From JBHFEI01 sp041928815 (GTDB lineage Bacteria > Pseudomonadota > Alphaproteobacteria > Rhizobiales > Rhizobiaceae), in NCBI RefSeq assembly GCF_041928815.1, contig NZ_JBHFEI010000001.1, forward strand, positions 372,001-436,000: a DNA stretch of 64,000 bases, given 5' to 3'. The position numbers and the translations under genes are program-made. The notes under the pieces were generated by a model. It had not been told where the DNA came from, searched no databases, and was given only the letters and a program-made list of their open reading frames with translations. Positions 1 to 9,129 of the stretch are shown one piece after another (the first letter of the stretch is position 1; each line of letters begins with the position of its first letter).

Positions 1-201
1 CGGAACCGGATGCGCCGGCGCCTTCGGGAAGCGGTGCGGCTTTTTGCCGGGGATGCGATGAAGCCCGGTCATGATTATGTCGTCGTCGCGCGCCGCGAGG
101 TTCTGGCGGCGCCCTTCGCCAAGCTCTCCAAGAGCCTTCGCGACCGCATCGCGAACACGCCGCGGCAGGCGCCAAAGCCGGCCGGTCCAGGGAAAGAATG
201 A
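1..201 (+). CDS. rnpA: Ribonuclease P protein component, C-terminal part (cut by window edge)
   Basis: Open from the first base, with no start codon in the window. The first residues read [13 protein letters not shown], matching the conserved RNR motif of the RnpA protein subunit, which binds the RNase P RNA to process tRNA 5' ends. About 66 C-terminal residues are visible out of a usual 110-130. The stop TGA (199-201) overlaps the start of yidC, and rnpA-yidC order is standard in bacteria. The identification rests on the RNR motif plus this context. Confidence 0.85.
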   Translation, partial: RNRMRRRLREAVRLFAGDAMKPGHDYVVVARREVLAAPFAKLSKSLRDRIANTPRQAPKPAGPGKE

Positions 202-2000
202 TGGAAAACAATCGCAATTATTTCGTGGCCATTGCCCTGTCCGTGCTGATCCTGATCGCCTGGCAATTTCTCTACGTCAATCCGAAGATCGAGCAGGAAC
301 GGGTCGCCGCCGAGGCGCACCAGGCTCGCCAACAGACGCAGCAGCAGGCGGAAAACCCCGCCGCCGGCCAGCAGGCGACGCCCGCGGGCGCGCTGCCGGG
401 TGCCGGCGCGGTTCCGGGCACCTCTGAGAACCGCGACCAGGCGCTGTCGCGTTCGGCCCGCATCCCCGTCGACACGCCCTCGCTCAGCGGATCGATCAAC
501 CTGACGGGCGCGCGCTTCGACGACCTGAAGCTGAAGAAGTTCCGCGAGACCGTCAATCCGCAGAGCCCGATCATCACGCTGTTCAGCCCGGCTGAGACGC
601 CGGAGGGCTATTTCGCCGAACTCGGCTATGTCGGCAGCGCCGAAACGGGTGCCGTGCCCGGCCCGCAGACGGTCTGGACGCTTGCGAGCGGCACGACGCT
701 GACATCGGCGACGCCGGTGACGCTGAGCTACACCAACGACAAGGGCGTCATCTTCACCCGCACCATCTCCGTCGACGACGACTACATGTTCAGCGTCGCC
801 GACACGATCGAGAACACCGGCAGCACGCCGCTCTCGCTCGGCAGCTACGGCCGCGTGACCCGCTTCTCGAAGCCCGCGACGCCGAGTGTCTACGTCATCC
901 ACGAGGGCTTCATCGGCGTCATCGGCGAGCACGGCCTTCAGGAGGTCAGCTACGGCAAGGCCGAGGACGACAAGTCGATCGAGCCGGGACCCGCGACCGG
1001 CGGCTGGCTCGGCATCACCGACAAGTACTGGGCCGCGACCCTCGTGCCGCCGCAGGCCAAGCCCTTCGACACGCGCTTCTCGCACTTCACCGACGGCCGC
1101 GAGCGCTACCAGTCGGACTACCGCCAGGACGGCGTCACCGTCGCGCCGGGCGCGAAGGCGGATGTGAAGACCCTGCTCTTTGCCGGCGCGAAGACCGTGC
1201 CCGTCGTCGACCGCTACGAACAGAGTTATGCGATCCCGAAATTCGACCTCCTGATCGACTGGGGCTGGTTCTATTTCATCACCAAGCCGATGTTCAAGAT
1301 GATGGACTATTTCTTCCATCTGTTCGGCAATTTCGGCGTGGCGATCCTCATCACCACCATCGTCGTCAAGCTGCTCTTCTTCCCGCTCGCCAACAAGCAA
1401 TATGCCTCGATGGCGAACATGAAGAAGGTTCAGCCGAAGATGGAGGAACTGAAGAAGAAGCACGGCGACGACCGCATGGCCCTTCAGCAGGCGATGATGG
1501 CGCTCTACAAGGAGGAGAAGATCAATCCGGTCGCCGGCTGCTGGCCGATCCTCCTGCAGATCCCGGTCTTCTTCGCGCTCTACAAGGTGATCTACGTCAC
1601 CATCGAGATGCGCCACGCACCGTTCTTCGGCTGGATCCAGGATCTCTCCGCGCCCGATCCGACCTCGCTCTTCAACCTGTTCGGCCTGCTGCCCTTCGCC
1701 GTGCCGCCGATGCTGCATATCGGCATCTGGCCGCTGATCATGGGCGTGACGATGTTCCTGCAGATGCGCATGAACCCGACGCCGCCCGATCCGACCCAGG
1801 CGATGCTGTTCAACTGGATGCCCGTCGTCTTCACCTTCATGCTGGCGAGCTTCCCTGCCGGTCTGGTGATCTACTGGGCCTGGAACAACACGCTGTCGAT
1901 CATCCAGCAGGCGATCATCATGAAGCGCCACGGCGTCAAGGTGGAGCTCTTCAGCAACCTGACCTCGCTCTTCTCGCGAAAACAGAAGACGGCGGGATAG
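198..2000 (+). CDS. yidC: Membrane protein insertase YidC
   Basis: A 600-residue YidC/Oxa1 insertase, which inserts and folds inner-membrane proteins with or without SecYEG. The N-terminal membrane segment (about residues 7-27) follows [13 protein letters not shown]-rich linker and a large periplasmic beta domain (about 60-340) come next, then the conserved multi-spanning 60KD_IMP core (about 355-580), and a basic tail ending SRKQKTAG. Length and layout are normal for a Gram-negative YidC. ATG at 198 and ATG at 201 are both possible starts; either overlaps the rnpA stop, suggesting translational coupling. A strong terminator follows at 2011-2040. Confidence 0.97.
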   Translation: MMENNRNYFVAIALSVLILIAWQFLYVNPKIEQERVAAEAHQARQQTQQQAENPAAGQQATPAGALPGAGAVPGTSENRDQALSRSARIPVDTPSLSGSINLTGARFDDLKLKKFRETVNPQSPIITLFSPAETPEGYFAELGYVGSAETGAVPGPQTVWTLASGTTLTSATPVTLSYTNDKGVIFTRTISVDDDYMFSVADTIENTGSTPLSLGSYGRVTRFSKPATPSVYVIHEGFIGVIGEHGLQEVSYGKAEDDKSIEPGPATGGWLGITDKYWAATLVPPQAKPFDTRFSHFTDGRERYQSDYRQDGVTVAPGAKADVKTLLFAGAKTVPVVDRYEQSYAIPKFDLLIDWGWFYFITKPMFKMMDYFFHLFGNFGVAILITTIVVKLLFFPLANKQYASMANMKKVQPKMEELKKKHGDDRMALQQAMMALYKEEKINPVAGCWPILLQIPVFFALYKVIYVTIEMRHAPFFGWIQDLSAPDPTSLFNLFGLLPFAVPPMLHIGIWPLIMGVTMFLQMRMNPTPPDPTQAMLFNWMPVVFTFMLASFPAGLVIYWAWNNTLSIIQQAIIMKRHGVKVELFSNLTSLFSRKQKTAG

Positions 2001-2010
2001 CAATTCCTTC

Positions 2011-2040
2011 AAGGCCGGATGCCCCGCATCCGGCCTTTCT
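2011..2040 (+). terminator. Rho-independent terminator after yidC
   Basis: A perfect 11-bp inverted repeat (AAGGCCGGATG at 2011-2021, CATCCGGCCTT at 2027-2037) with a 5-nt loop is followed by a short T-rich tail. It lies 10 bp after the yidC stop. Confidence 0.85.
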
Positions 2041-2156
2041 TCATAAGGCGCCCGCCGGAGGCAGGACGGCGCCGCGTCGTGAATGCGACGGCCCGGAGAC
2101 GAGCCTCGTGCTAACTCCGCCCCAATATTCCTGCGACGCTTCTTCCGGATCGTTCC

Positions 2157-3068
2157 ATGACCGCGACAACGGCCCCGACCCGCGCCCCGACGAGCCAGCG
2201 CACCGGCATCCTGCTCGTGCTCGGCTCGGCGCTGGTCTGGAGTTTCGGCGGCACGCTGGTCCGCTTCCTCGCCATCGAGGACGGATGGACCGTGGTCTTC
2301 TGGCGCTCGCTGTTCGCCGCCCTGTTCCTGCTCGGCTTCCTGCTCTGGCGCGACGGCCGGCGCACGGGATTGGCTTTTCGCGAGATGGGGCTGCCGGGTG
2401 TCGCGGTCGCGCTCTGCTTCGCCGTCGCCTCCATGGCCTTCGTCCTCGCGCTCGCCTATACCACGGTCGCCAATGTCGTGCTGATCCAGGCCGGCGTGCC
2501 GCTGATCGCGGCGCTCGCCGGCCGGGTGCTCTTCGGCGAAAGCGTGTCGCCGACGACCTGGGCCGCGATCGCCGCGGTCATCGCAGGCGTCGCGATCATG
2601 GTGTCGGGCTCGATCACCGGCCGCGTCTCCCCGGTCGGCGACGTGCTGGCGCTGGTGATCGCCTTCTCCTTCGCGACCGCGACGGTGATCACCCGGCGCT
2701 ACGCCCATCTGCGCATGACGCCTGCGGTCTGCCTCGGCACGGTGATCGCCTGCGCGGTGGCGGCGACGCAGGCCTCCGGCTTTGCCGTCACGCCGGACCA
2801 GTTCTGCATCCTCTCCGTGTTCGGCGCCTTCAATTTCGGCCTCGGCCTGGCGCTTTTCGTCACCGGCGCACGGCTGCTGCCGGCCGCTCTCGCCGCGCTG
2901 ATCGGCACGCTCGAGACCGTGCTCGGGCCGCTCTGGGTGGCGCTGATCCACGGCGAGGTGCCGGGCATCGAGACGGTCGCCGGTGGTCTGATCGTGCTGT
3001 CCGCGCTGCTCGCCTATCTGGGGCTCGAACTGCGCCGCCTGCGCGGCCCCGCCACGGCCGGTGCTTGA
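2157..3068 (+). CDS. DMT-family (EamA) membrane transporter
   Basis: A 303-residue protein with about ten hydrophobic segments in two EamA halves (about residues 18-150 and 160-292), the usual architecture of drug/metabolite exporters of the inner membrane. The N-terminal segment GILLVLGSALVWSFGGTLVR is typical for the family. The substrate cannot be read from sequence; family members export amino acids, metabolites or drugs. The ATG at 2157 is chosen because the EamA fold begins about 18 residues later. It lies between yidC and engB, as an unrelated insertion into a conserved housekeeping order. Confidence 0.88.
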   Translation: MTATTAPTRAPTSQRTGILLVLGSALVWSFGGTLVRFLAIEDGWTVVFWRSLFAALFLLGFLLWRDGRRTGLAFREMGLPGVAVALCFAVASMAFVLALAYTTVANVVLIQAGVPLIAALAGRVLFGESVSPTTWAAIAAVIAGVAIMVSGSITGRVSPVGDVLALVIAFSFATATVITRRYAHLRMTPAVCLGTVIACAVAATQASGFAVTPDQFCILSVFGAFNFGLGLALFVTGARLLPAALAALIGTLETVLGPLWVALIHGEVPGIETVAGGLIVLSALLAYLGLELRRLRGPATAGA

Positions 3069-3128
3069 CAAAGGGCCGCGAAAGCCTGAAGCCCCTCCCG
3101 GTCGGGCCAGTCAGAACGGGAAAAGCGC

Positions 3129-3782
3129 ATGAATGACGAGACGAAGCCGGGCGGGCGACCGCTGTTCGGACATCCCTGGATCTTCATTCGCGGCGTGCCC
3201 TCCCTCATGCACCTGCCGCCGGAAGGGCCGGCGGAGATCGCCTTCGCCGGTCGCTCCAATGTCGGCAAGTCGTCGCTGATCAATGCGCTCGTCGGGCAGA
3301 AGGCGCTGGCACGCACGTCGAACACGCCGGGCCGGACGCAGGAGCTCAACTATTTCGTCCCCGACGGTTACTCGGGTGCGGCGGACGACCTGCCGCCGAT
3401 GGCCCTCGTCGACATGCCGGGCTATGGTTACGCCGAGGCGCCCAAATCACAGGTCGATGCCTGGACGAAACTCGTCTTCGACTATCTGCGCGGCCGCTCG
3501 ACGCTGAAGCGCGTCTATGTGCTGATCGATGCCCGGCACGGCATCAAGAAGAACGACGAGGATGTCCTCGCGCTCCTCGACAAGGCGGCCGTCTCCTACC
3601 AGCTCGTGCTCACCAAGACCGACAAGATCAAGCCGCCGGCCGTCGCCGCGCTGACGGCAGAGACGCTGGAGAAGATCCGCAAGCGCCCGGCCGCCTTCCC
3701 CGATGTCGTCGCCACGTCCTCGGAAAAGGGTGTCGGGATCGAGGCGCTGCGGAGCGCGATCGAACAGGCGATCGCGCGCTGA
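3129..3782 (+). CDS. engB: Ribosome biogenesis GTPase EngB (YihA/YsxC)
   Basis: A 217-residue TRAFAC-class GTPase needed for late large-subunit assembly. All G motifs are visible: G1 GRSNVGKSS (about residue 40), the G2 threonine in NTPGRTQ, G3 DMPGYG, G4 TKTDK and G5 SSEKG. The length is normal for the family. It lies 60 bp after the EamA transporter and two genes after yidC, matching the rhizobial yidC-engB-argB neighbourhood, although here the ECF/fasciclin block separates it from argB. Confidence 0.97.
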   Translation: MNDETKPGGRPLFGHPWIFIRGVPSLMHLPPEGPAEIAFAGRSNVGKSSLINALVGQKALARTSNTPGRTQELNYFVPDGYSGAADDLPPMALVDMPGYGYAEAPKSQVDAWTKLVFDYLRGRSTLKRVYVLIDARHGIKKNDEDVLALLDKAAVSYQLVLTKTDKIKPPAVAALTAETLEKIRKRPAAFPDVVATSSEKGVGIEALRSAIEQAIAR

Positions 3783-3850
3783 GAGCGGTCTTACGAAGCC
3801 CGAACGTTCCTCGCGCCGGCGACGATGTCCCCGGTCCGAGGCGCGAAAAC

Positions 3851-3976
3851 GCCACCGGCACGACGGCCGGTGGCTTCATCGGAAGGCATGTCCGCCGGAT
3901 ATCGGTCCGCCGGACATGCTCCATCTCCGTTTAAACGCATTATCCGTACATCGAATCCGGTCCGGATTGGACCGGA
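3851..3976. repeat. Cluster of three inverted repeats after engB
   Basis: Three separate inverted repeats lie in the 248-bp engB/fasciclin gap. The first is GCCACCGGC/GCCGGTGGC (3851-3859/3866-3874). The second is GCATGTCCG/CGGACATGC (3886-3894/3911-3919), enclosing two direct copies of TCCGCCGGA. The third is TCCGGTCC/GGACCGGA (3956-3963/3969-3976). The first could terminate engB, though its T-tail is poor. Together they look like an intergenic structured element. Confidence 0.55.
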
Positions 3977-4030
3977 CAAGCTTGGAGCGAGGCGCCCGCG
4001 TTCGGCGCCGGCTACGAAGCGGCCTGGACG

Positions 4031-4591
4031 TCAGGCCTTCGGCAGCAGCACCTTGTCGATGACGTGGATGACGCCGTTCGACTGCTTGACGTCGGCGATG
4101 GTGACGGTCGCGACGCCGCCGGTCTCGTCGGTCAGCGTGATCGACGATCCCTCCATCTTCGCCTTCAGCACGCAGCCGCCGACCGTCTTGACGTCATGGG
4201 TGCCGCCATCATCGGCGATCATCTTGCCGATCGCGTCCGACAGTGCATTGGCGGCAACGACATGGCACGTCAGTACCTTGACGAGCGTCTCCTTGTTCTC
4301 CGGCTTCAGCAGGGTGTCGACCGTGCCCGCCGGCAGGGCGGCGAAGGCCTCGTTGGTCGGCGCGAAGACGGTGAAGGGGCCGGCGCCCTGCAGCGTGTCG
4401 ACGAGGCCTGCCGCCTTGACGGCCGCCACCAGCGTCGTGTGATCCTTGGAGTTCACGGCATTCTCGACGATCGTCTTCGTCTCGTACATCGGCGCGCCGC
4501 CGACCATCGGATTTTCCGCATGGGCCGAAAGGGCGCCGAGGGCGAGCAGGGCTGCGGCCGCCGTCGCGGTACGGAAGAGGGGAGCGAACAT
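4031..4591 (-). CDS. Secreted fasciclin-domain protein
   Basis: 186 residues with a Sec signal peptide (hydrophobic TAAAALLALGALSAHA, cleavage near residue 25) and one FAS1 domain (about 45-185). FAS1 hallmarks are present: TLVAAVKAAGL, GPFTVFAPTNEAFAAL and the C-terminal NGVIHVIDKVLLP. FAS1 proteins are extracytoplasmic and often adhesive or stress-induced. It sits downstream of, and in the same direction as, an ECF sigma/RskA-type anti-sigma pair, the linkage seen for mycobacterial SigK-RskA and its fasciclin targets MPT70/MPT83. Control by the neighbouring sigma factor is inferred. Confidence 0.93.
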   Translation of the reverse strand: MFAPLFRTATAAAALLALGALSAHAENPMVGGAPMYETKTIVENAVNSKDHTTLVAAVKAAGLVDTLQGAGPFTVFAPTNEAFAALPAGTVDTLLKPENKETLVKVLTCHVVAANALSDAIGKMIADDGGTHDVKTVGGCVLKAKMEGSSITLTDETGGVATVTIADVKQSNGVIHVIDKVLLPKA

Positions 4592-4991
4592 GGTGATGGT
4601 GTCCTTCCTGTTTTGACGCTCAAGGCCTTCGGCCGGCGTCTGCTGTTCAGTGTTCTGGTGTTCTTTCGCGATCGGAACACGTTTTAAGACGGGACGGCGC
4701 GGGATGAAGTTTCAGCTCTCGACGCGGTTTCGGGGATTTTACGGCGCAAGCTCTCAGGATGGCGCAACCGGACACCGTTCGGCCGTCCGGGGGCCGATCA
4801 AAGGAGATTATCCGATTGTTTCAAAAGATTTTTCGGACAGAGAGCGCAGTTGCGTCAGCGCGGCGTTCAGGGTCAGTGGAGCTCGGCTCCACGACAATCG
4901 AGTTTGTTCGGCGGGACCTGCGGCAGCGTGACGCATCCGGCTGTCGATGCCGGCGCCGCGCGGCATGTCCGCCTCTCTCGGAGGCGGGCCT
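4592..4991. other. 400-bp intergenic region without a convincing gene
   Basis: Lies between the fasciclin start and the anti-sigma stop. Short reading frames on the plus strand here have arginine/serine-rich, non-family sequences and no good ribosome binding site, so I do not call them. The right half (around 4790-4850) is relatively AT-rich. The left end must hold the fasciclin promoter on the minus strand; I could not settle its -35/-10 boxes. Confidence 0.5.
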
Positions 4992-5702
4992 TTAAAGGCT
5001 GCGCGCGGCGCCCGAGGCGATGACGGGGCCGGTCGGCGCGCCGCTCGGAGAGCCGCCGAACGGCTCGATGCTGACGGCGAAGACGGCGCCGCCGGAGAGC
5101 TTGCCGCGCAGCGCATCCGGGATCACGATCTCGCCCTCGCCTGTCTGCGGCAGGACGCCGAGCGAGGCGGGCGCCTGCCCCGGCTCGACCAGCCAGAGCT
5201 CCAGCGATTTCGTCCGCGCATCGCCGGCGGCGACCGGCGTCACGCGCAGCACGCCGCTTGCCTGCTCGTATCGCGCGACGAGGTTGACGTTCGTGCCCTC
5301 GCCGGCCAGTTCGGCGGTCAGGACGGGTGCGGCGGGCGCCGGCGGGCGCACCTCGATGAGGGCGACGGCGATCAGTGCGGCGACCGAGCCGAAGCTCAGG
5401 CCCCGCCAGACGAGAAGCGAGTCCCACAGCTTCCTCGGGCCCCGCGCGGCCATCGGCGCGGGAAAAAGACGCCGCTCCACCGTCGCGAAGACGCGCGGAT
5501 GCGGGTTCACCGGCTCGTACTCGTCGTCCAGGGGCAGGAGGTTTGCCTGCCAGCGCCCGACCATGGTGGCGAACACGGTGTCGCGGGCGAGCCGTGCCTC
5601 GACCTTGCGCCTGTCCTCGGCGGAGAGCACGCCCAGAACATATTCGCCGGCGATCACCTCGTCGCGGCGGGAATCTCGGCTTTCGGGCTCGTCGGGCGTC
5701 AT
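4992..5702 (-). CDS. Anti-sigma-K factor, RskA type
   Basis: 236 residues. The cytoplasmic N-terminal anti-sigma domain contains AGEYVLGVLSAEDR (about residues 18-31). A single membrane segment (about 101-117) and an extracytoplasmic RskA-C domain follow. The domain order is that of transmembrane anti-sigma factors that hold an ECF sigma factor inactive. The start codon overlaps the sigma-factor stop by 4 bp (ATGA, 5699-5702), so the two are translationally coupled. The overlap and the domain boundary decide this start over an in-frame upstream ATG. Confidence 0.92.
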   Translation of the reverse strand: MTPDEPESRDSRRDEVIAGEYVLGVLSAEDRRKVEARLARDTVFATMVGRWQANLLPLDDEYEPVNPHPRVFATVERRLFPAPMAARGPRKLWDSLLVWRGLSFGSVAALIAVALIEVRPPAPAAPVLTAELAGEGTNVNLVARYEQASGVLRVTPVAAGDARTKSLELWLVEPGQAPASLGVLPQTGEGEIVIPDALRGKLSGGAVFAVSIEPFGGSPSGAPTGPVIASGAARSL

Positions 5703-6244
5703 CGCTCCATGCACTCTCTCAGTTTGAGCAGGCTGCGGCGCAGCCATGTCCTCATCGTGTTCAGCGGAACACCGAACATCTCCGCCAGTTCCTGATAGCT
5801 CAGTCCCTCGACATAGGCCTTGCGCACGGCGTCGGCACGGCCTTCCGCAAGCTCGCCCATGCACAGGTCGATCCGTCGGCCTTCCGCGCGCGTCATCGCC
5901 GATTTTTCCGGGTTCGGCGCAGGATCGGCCAAATCATAGACCTCGTCAATCGTGTTCGCCACGGGCTTCCTCGCCCGGATGATGTCGATCGCGTGGTTGC
6001 GGGCGATCGTCGACAGCCATGCGAGCGGGCTCGTGCCGCCCGCGGCATAACGATCGGCGCGCTGCCAGATCTTGACGAAGATCTCCTGCAGCGCCTCCTC
6101 GGCCTCGTGGCGGTCCTTCAAGATACGCAGGCACACGGCAAAGAGTTTCGGGCTCGCTGCCACGTAGAGCGCGGAGAACGCGGCGCGGTCCTTCAGCGCC
6201 ACGCGGGCGATCAGCGCGGACATGTCCTCGGTGCTCCTCTCCAT
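5699..6244 (-). CDS. ECF (sigma-70 family) RNA polymerase sigma factor, SigK-like
   Basis: 181 residues with region 2 (SALYVAASPKLFAVCLRIL to the W-containing EIFVKIWQRADRY, about 20-70) and region 4 (VEGLSYQELAEMFGVPLNTM, about 135-165), and no sigma 1 or 3 regions, which is diagnostic of ECF sigma factors. The RskA-type anti-sigma partner and the nearby fasciclin gene point to an ECF19/SigK-like unit, often redox- or envelope-responsive. The ATG at 6244 is chosen because homology starts about 10 residues later; an in-frame ATG further upstream would add unlike sequence. Divergent from argB. Confidence 0.92.
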   Translation of the reverse strand: MERSTEDMSALIARVALKDRAAFSALYVAASPKLFAVCLRILKDRHEAEEALQEIFVKIWQRADRYAAGGTSPLAWLSTIARNHAIDIIRARKPVANTIDEVYDLADPAPNPEKSAMTRAEGRRIDLCMGELAEGRADAVRKAYVEGLSYQELAEMFGVPLNTMRTWLRRSLLKLRECMER

Positions 6245-6317
6245 GCAGACGATCCTCCGGCGTGAGCTTACGTAAGCCGGCGATGCCCTGCAAGTCGCAG
6301 GCGCCCGCCGGCCGCGG

Positions 6318-6354
6318 AACGCCGTCATTACGGCGTTATCTTCCGGACGGATCA
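6318..6354 (-). promoter_or_regulatory. Candidate ECF-type promoter and overlapping 7-bp inverted repeat upstream of the sigma gene
   Basis: On the minus strand TGATCC (6354-6349) is followed after 16 bp by CGTAAT (6332-6327), a layout plausible for an autoregulated ECF promoter. It overlaps a perfect inverted repeat AACGCCG/CGGCGTT (6318-6324/6331-6337, 6-nt spacer). A 12-bp perfect palindrome GCTTACGTAAGC lies at 6266-6277. Placement fits; the motif match is by eye only. Confidence 0.3.
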
Positions 6355-6415
6355 TTCCCTGCCGGCCGGTCTTGCGCTAAAGAGCAGCCGGTCCCTCATT
6401 TCAGGAACATGCCCC

Positions 6416-7303
6416 ATGTCCGCAAACGAAAGCGAAATCCAGGCCCGGCTTCTGGCCCAGGCGCTGCCCTACATGCAGCGATACGAGAACAAGACGATCG
6501 TCGTGAAATATGGCGGCCATGCGATGGGCAATGCGGACCTCGGCAAGGCCTTCGCCGCCGATATCGCGCTGCTGAAACAATCGGGCGTCAATCCGATCGT
6601 CGTTCATGGCGGCGGCCCGCAGATCGGCGCGATGCTGAAGAAGATGGGGATCGAATCGAAATTCGAGGGGGGCCTGCGCGTCACCGACGAGAAGACGGTC
6701 GAGATCGTCGAAATGGTGCTCGCCGGCTCGATCAACAAGGAGATCGTCGCGCTGATCAACCAGACGGGCGAATGGGCGATCGGCCTTTGCGGCAAGGACG
6801 GCAACATGGTCTTCGCCGAAAAGGCGCACAAGACCTTCCGCGATCCGGATTCCAACATCGAGCGGGTGCTCGATCTCGGCTATGTCGGCGAGGTGGTCGA
6901 GGTCGACCGCACCCTGCTCGACCTGCTTGCCCGCTCGGAGATGATCCCAGTCATCGCCCCGGTCGCGCCCGGCCGCGACGGCCATACCTACAACATCAAC
7001 GCCGACACCTTCGCCGGCGCGATCGCCGGCGCGCTGAACGCCACGCGCCTCCTCTTCCTCACCGACGTCCCGGGCGTGCTCAACAAGGACGGCGAACTGA
7101 TCAAGCAGCTTTCGGTCACCGAGGCCCGCGCGCTGATCGCCGACGGCACGATTTCCGGCGGCATGATCCCGAAGGTCGAGACCTGCATCGACGCCATCAA
7201 GGCTGGCGTTCAGGGTGTCGTCATCCTCAACGGCAAGACCGCCCATTCCGTGCTGCTCGAGATCTTCACCGAGCACGGCGCCGGAACGCTCATCGTTCCC
7301 TGA
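6416..7303 (+). CDS. argB: Acetylglutamate kinase
   Basis: A 295-residue amino-acid kinase-fold enzyme that phosphorylates N-acetyl-L-glutamate in the second step of arginine synthesis. Visible signatures are [10 protein letters not shown] (ATP/phosphate loop), [10 protein letters not shown] (substrate loop) and the C-terminal [12 protein letters not shown] region with the conserved lysine. The length is normal for the arginine-feedback-inhibited hexameric type with an N-terminal helix. The ribosome binding site is weak (CAGGAAC). It ends 4 bp before the convergent hydroxylase gene. Confidence 0.97.
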   Translation: MSANESEIQARLLAQALPYMQRYENKTIVVKYGGHAMGNADLGKAFAADIALLKQSGVNPIVVHGGGPQIGAMLKKMGIESKFEGGLRVTDEKTVEIVEMVLAGSINKEIVALINQTGEWAIGLCGKDGNMVFAEKAHKTFRDPDSNIERVLDLGYVGEVVEVDRTLLDLLARSEMIPVIAPVAPGRDGHTYNINADTFAGAIAGALNATRLLFLTDVPGVLNKDGELIKQLSVTEARALIADGTISGGMIPKVETCIDAIKAGVQGVVILNGKTAHSVLLEIFTEHGAGTLIVP

Positions 7304-7307
7304 GCCG

Positions 7308-8099
7308 TTATTCCGCCGGCTGGCTGCCGCCGGCACGCTTCAGCGTGATCGCCGGGGCGGTCTCCTCGATCGCCGCCACGCGGCGGTCATAGGTCGGCGA
7401 CACGGTGCCGAGCAGGCGATCCCAGAACGAGAAGTAGTTGGCGTAGTTGTAGCGGAACTCCGCGTGATGCTGGTCGTGATAGGTCGTGCACAGCATCGGC
7501 CAGGGATGGCGCGCGGTCTTCGAGGCGAAATATTCGAAACCGGCATGGCCGAACGTGCCGTTGATCTGGTCGAAGGCGCGGTGCAGGATCAGGATCACCG
7601 GCGAGAACGGCACGAGGAACACCACGACCGCGTAATAGCCCTGGGAGAGGGCGGTGTCGACGAGGCCGATCGAATCGTTGCTCCAGACCGTCGGCGCCAC
7701 GCTCTTGTGATGCAGCGCGTGAAAGCGATAGAAGGGCTTGGTGTGCAGCAGCCGGTGGGCGAAGTAGAACCAGGCGTCGAAGAGGATCATGCAGAGCACG
7801 AACTGCGGCGCCGCCCACAGCCAGCTGAATTCCCACGGGCCGATCGTCCAGCCCTTCCACTGCGAAAAGAGCCCGATCGCGACCATCGCCGACGTGACGA
7901 GGATCGAGGCGAGGCTCTGGCGGATCTCCTGCGCCCGGCGCTTCTCGCCGCGACGGTTCTTCTGGATGCGCCGCTCGGGATTGCGCGCGTTCACCCAGGT
8001 GATGCCGAAGCCGAGGATGAAATAGGCGAGCACGGTCACGGCATAGACGGCGGCAAGCAGGGCGAGGAACTCCGCCGCACCCATCACGACATCGGACAT
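7308..8099 (-). CDS. Sterol desaturase/fatty acid hydroxylase family membrane protein
   Basis: 263 residues with several hydrophobic segments and the eight-histidine di-iron signature of the family: HRLLH, HALHH and HDQHH. Members insert oxygen into C-H bonds of membrane lipids or carotenoids using a non-heme di-iron centre at the cytoplasmic face. The actual substrate is not visible. It overlaps no neighbour and converges on argB with a 4-bp gap. Confidence 0.9.
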   Translation of the reverse strand: MSDVVMGAAEFLALLAAVYAVTVLAYFILGFGITWVNARNPERRIQKNRRGEKRRAQEIRQSLASILVTSAMVAIGLFSQWKGWTIGPWEFSWLWAAPQFVLCMILFDAWFYFAHRLLHTKPFYRFHALHHKSVAPTVWSNDSIGLVDTALSQGYYAVVVFLVPFSPVILILHRAFDQINGTFGHAGFEYFASKTARHPWPMLCTTYHDQHHAEFRYNYANYFSFWDRLLGTVSPTYDRRVAAIEETAPAITLKRAGGSQPAE

Positions 8100-8277
8100 T
8101 GGCGATCCACTTCAACCGTTTTGCTTCTGCCTATCACAACCGTCGGCGCGGACAACGGGAAATGCCTCGCCGATGCCGGCGAGGCCCGCGGCCCGCACCG
8201 CCTGTGTCCGAAATGCATCGCCCTTATCGCAAGGAAAGCCGTTTGTTTCGCGCGGCCGCCGTGGCATAAGGACGGCC

Positions 8278-8982
8278 ATGCCGACACTGAAAAACCTGCC
8301 CGACCGTGCCGATTTCGCCCATGTCACCGACTGGGTCTTCGATCTCGACAATACGCTCTATCCCCACCATGTCGATCTCTTTTCCCAGATCGACCGCAAC
8401 ATGACGGCCTATGTGTCGGAACTCCTGTCGCTCGAACCCGGTGCGGCCAAGGCGCTGCAGAAGCAATATTACCGCGACCACGGCACGACGCTGCAGGGAC
8501 TGATGATCCATCACGGCATCGATCCGGACGGCTTTCTCAGCCGGGCCCATGCGATCGACTACGGCGTGCTGCCGCCCGATCCCGCGCTCGGCGAGGCGAT
8601 CAAGGCGCTGCCGGGCCGGAAGTTCATCTTCACCAACGGCAGCGTCCGCCATGCCGAGATGACGGCGCGGGCGCTCGGCATCCTCGACCATTTCGACGAC
8701 ATCTTCGACATCGTCGCCGCCGGCTACCTGCCGAAGCCGGCCGGCGACACCTATGACAAGTTCATGGCGCTGCACCGGGTCGACACCCGCCACGCCGCCA
8801 TGTTCGAGGACCTGCCGCGCAACCTGACGGTGCCGAAGGCGCTCGGCATGAAGACCGTGCTGCTGGTGCCGCGCAATCTCGAATACGGGCTTACAGAAGC
8901 CTTCGAGCGCGTCTCCGACGAGACCGACCATGTCGACTTCCTGACCGACGATCTGGCGGGATTCCTGTCGCGCCTCGCCTGA
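8278..8982 (+). CDS. HAD-family pyrimidine 5'-nucleotidase
   Basis: 234 residues. HAD motif I is DLDNT in WVFDLDNTLYPHH (about residue 20), motif II is FTNGS, motif III is the lysine in LPKPAGDTYDK, and motif IV is FEDLPRNL. The YPHH extension after motif I is typical of the SDT1/pyrimidine 5'-nucleotidase subfamily that dephosphorylates UMP/CMP or vitamin phosphates. The ATG at 8278 is chosen because it precedes the HAD core by a normal distance; an upstream in-frame ATG at 8173 would add a basic, unlike extension. Confidence 0.9.
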   Translation: MPTLKNLPDRADFAHVTDWVFDLDNTLYPHHVDLFSQIDRNMTAYVSELLSLEPGAAKALQKQYYRDHGTTLQGLMIHHGIDPDGFLSRAHAIDYGVLPPDPALGEAIKALPGRKFIFTNGSVRHAEMTARALGILDHFDDIFDIVAAGYLPKPAGDTYDKFMALHRVDTRHAAMFEDLPRNLTVPKALGMKTVLLVPRNLEYGLTEAFERVSDETDHVDFLTDDLAGFLSRLA

Positions 8983-9129
8983 GGATCGCCGCCTTCGTTT
9001 TGCCACCGAAAAAACCCTTTTTTGTCAAAGACTTGAATTACCGATTTGTAACTGGAAGGCCGGGCGTATCCGTCTATTCTCCCTCCCAAGGGACATCAAG
9101 GAGATGACTCCGGGAGAAAAGGAAACCGC

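Noticed and set aside
75..3071. Very long minus-strand reading frame opposite yidC and the transporter
   Set aside because: Composition (Arg/Asp/His/Glu-rich, no family motifs) is what the antisense frame of GC-rich genes yields; yidC and the EamA gene on the plus strand are certain.
4650..4995. Short plus-strand frames in the fasciclin/anti-sigma gap
   Set aside because: No ribosome binding site or family resemblance, and they overlap the anti-sigma C terminus.
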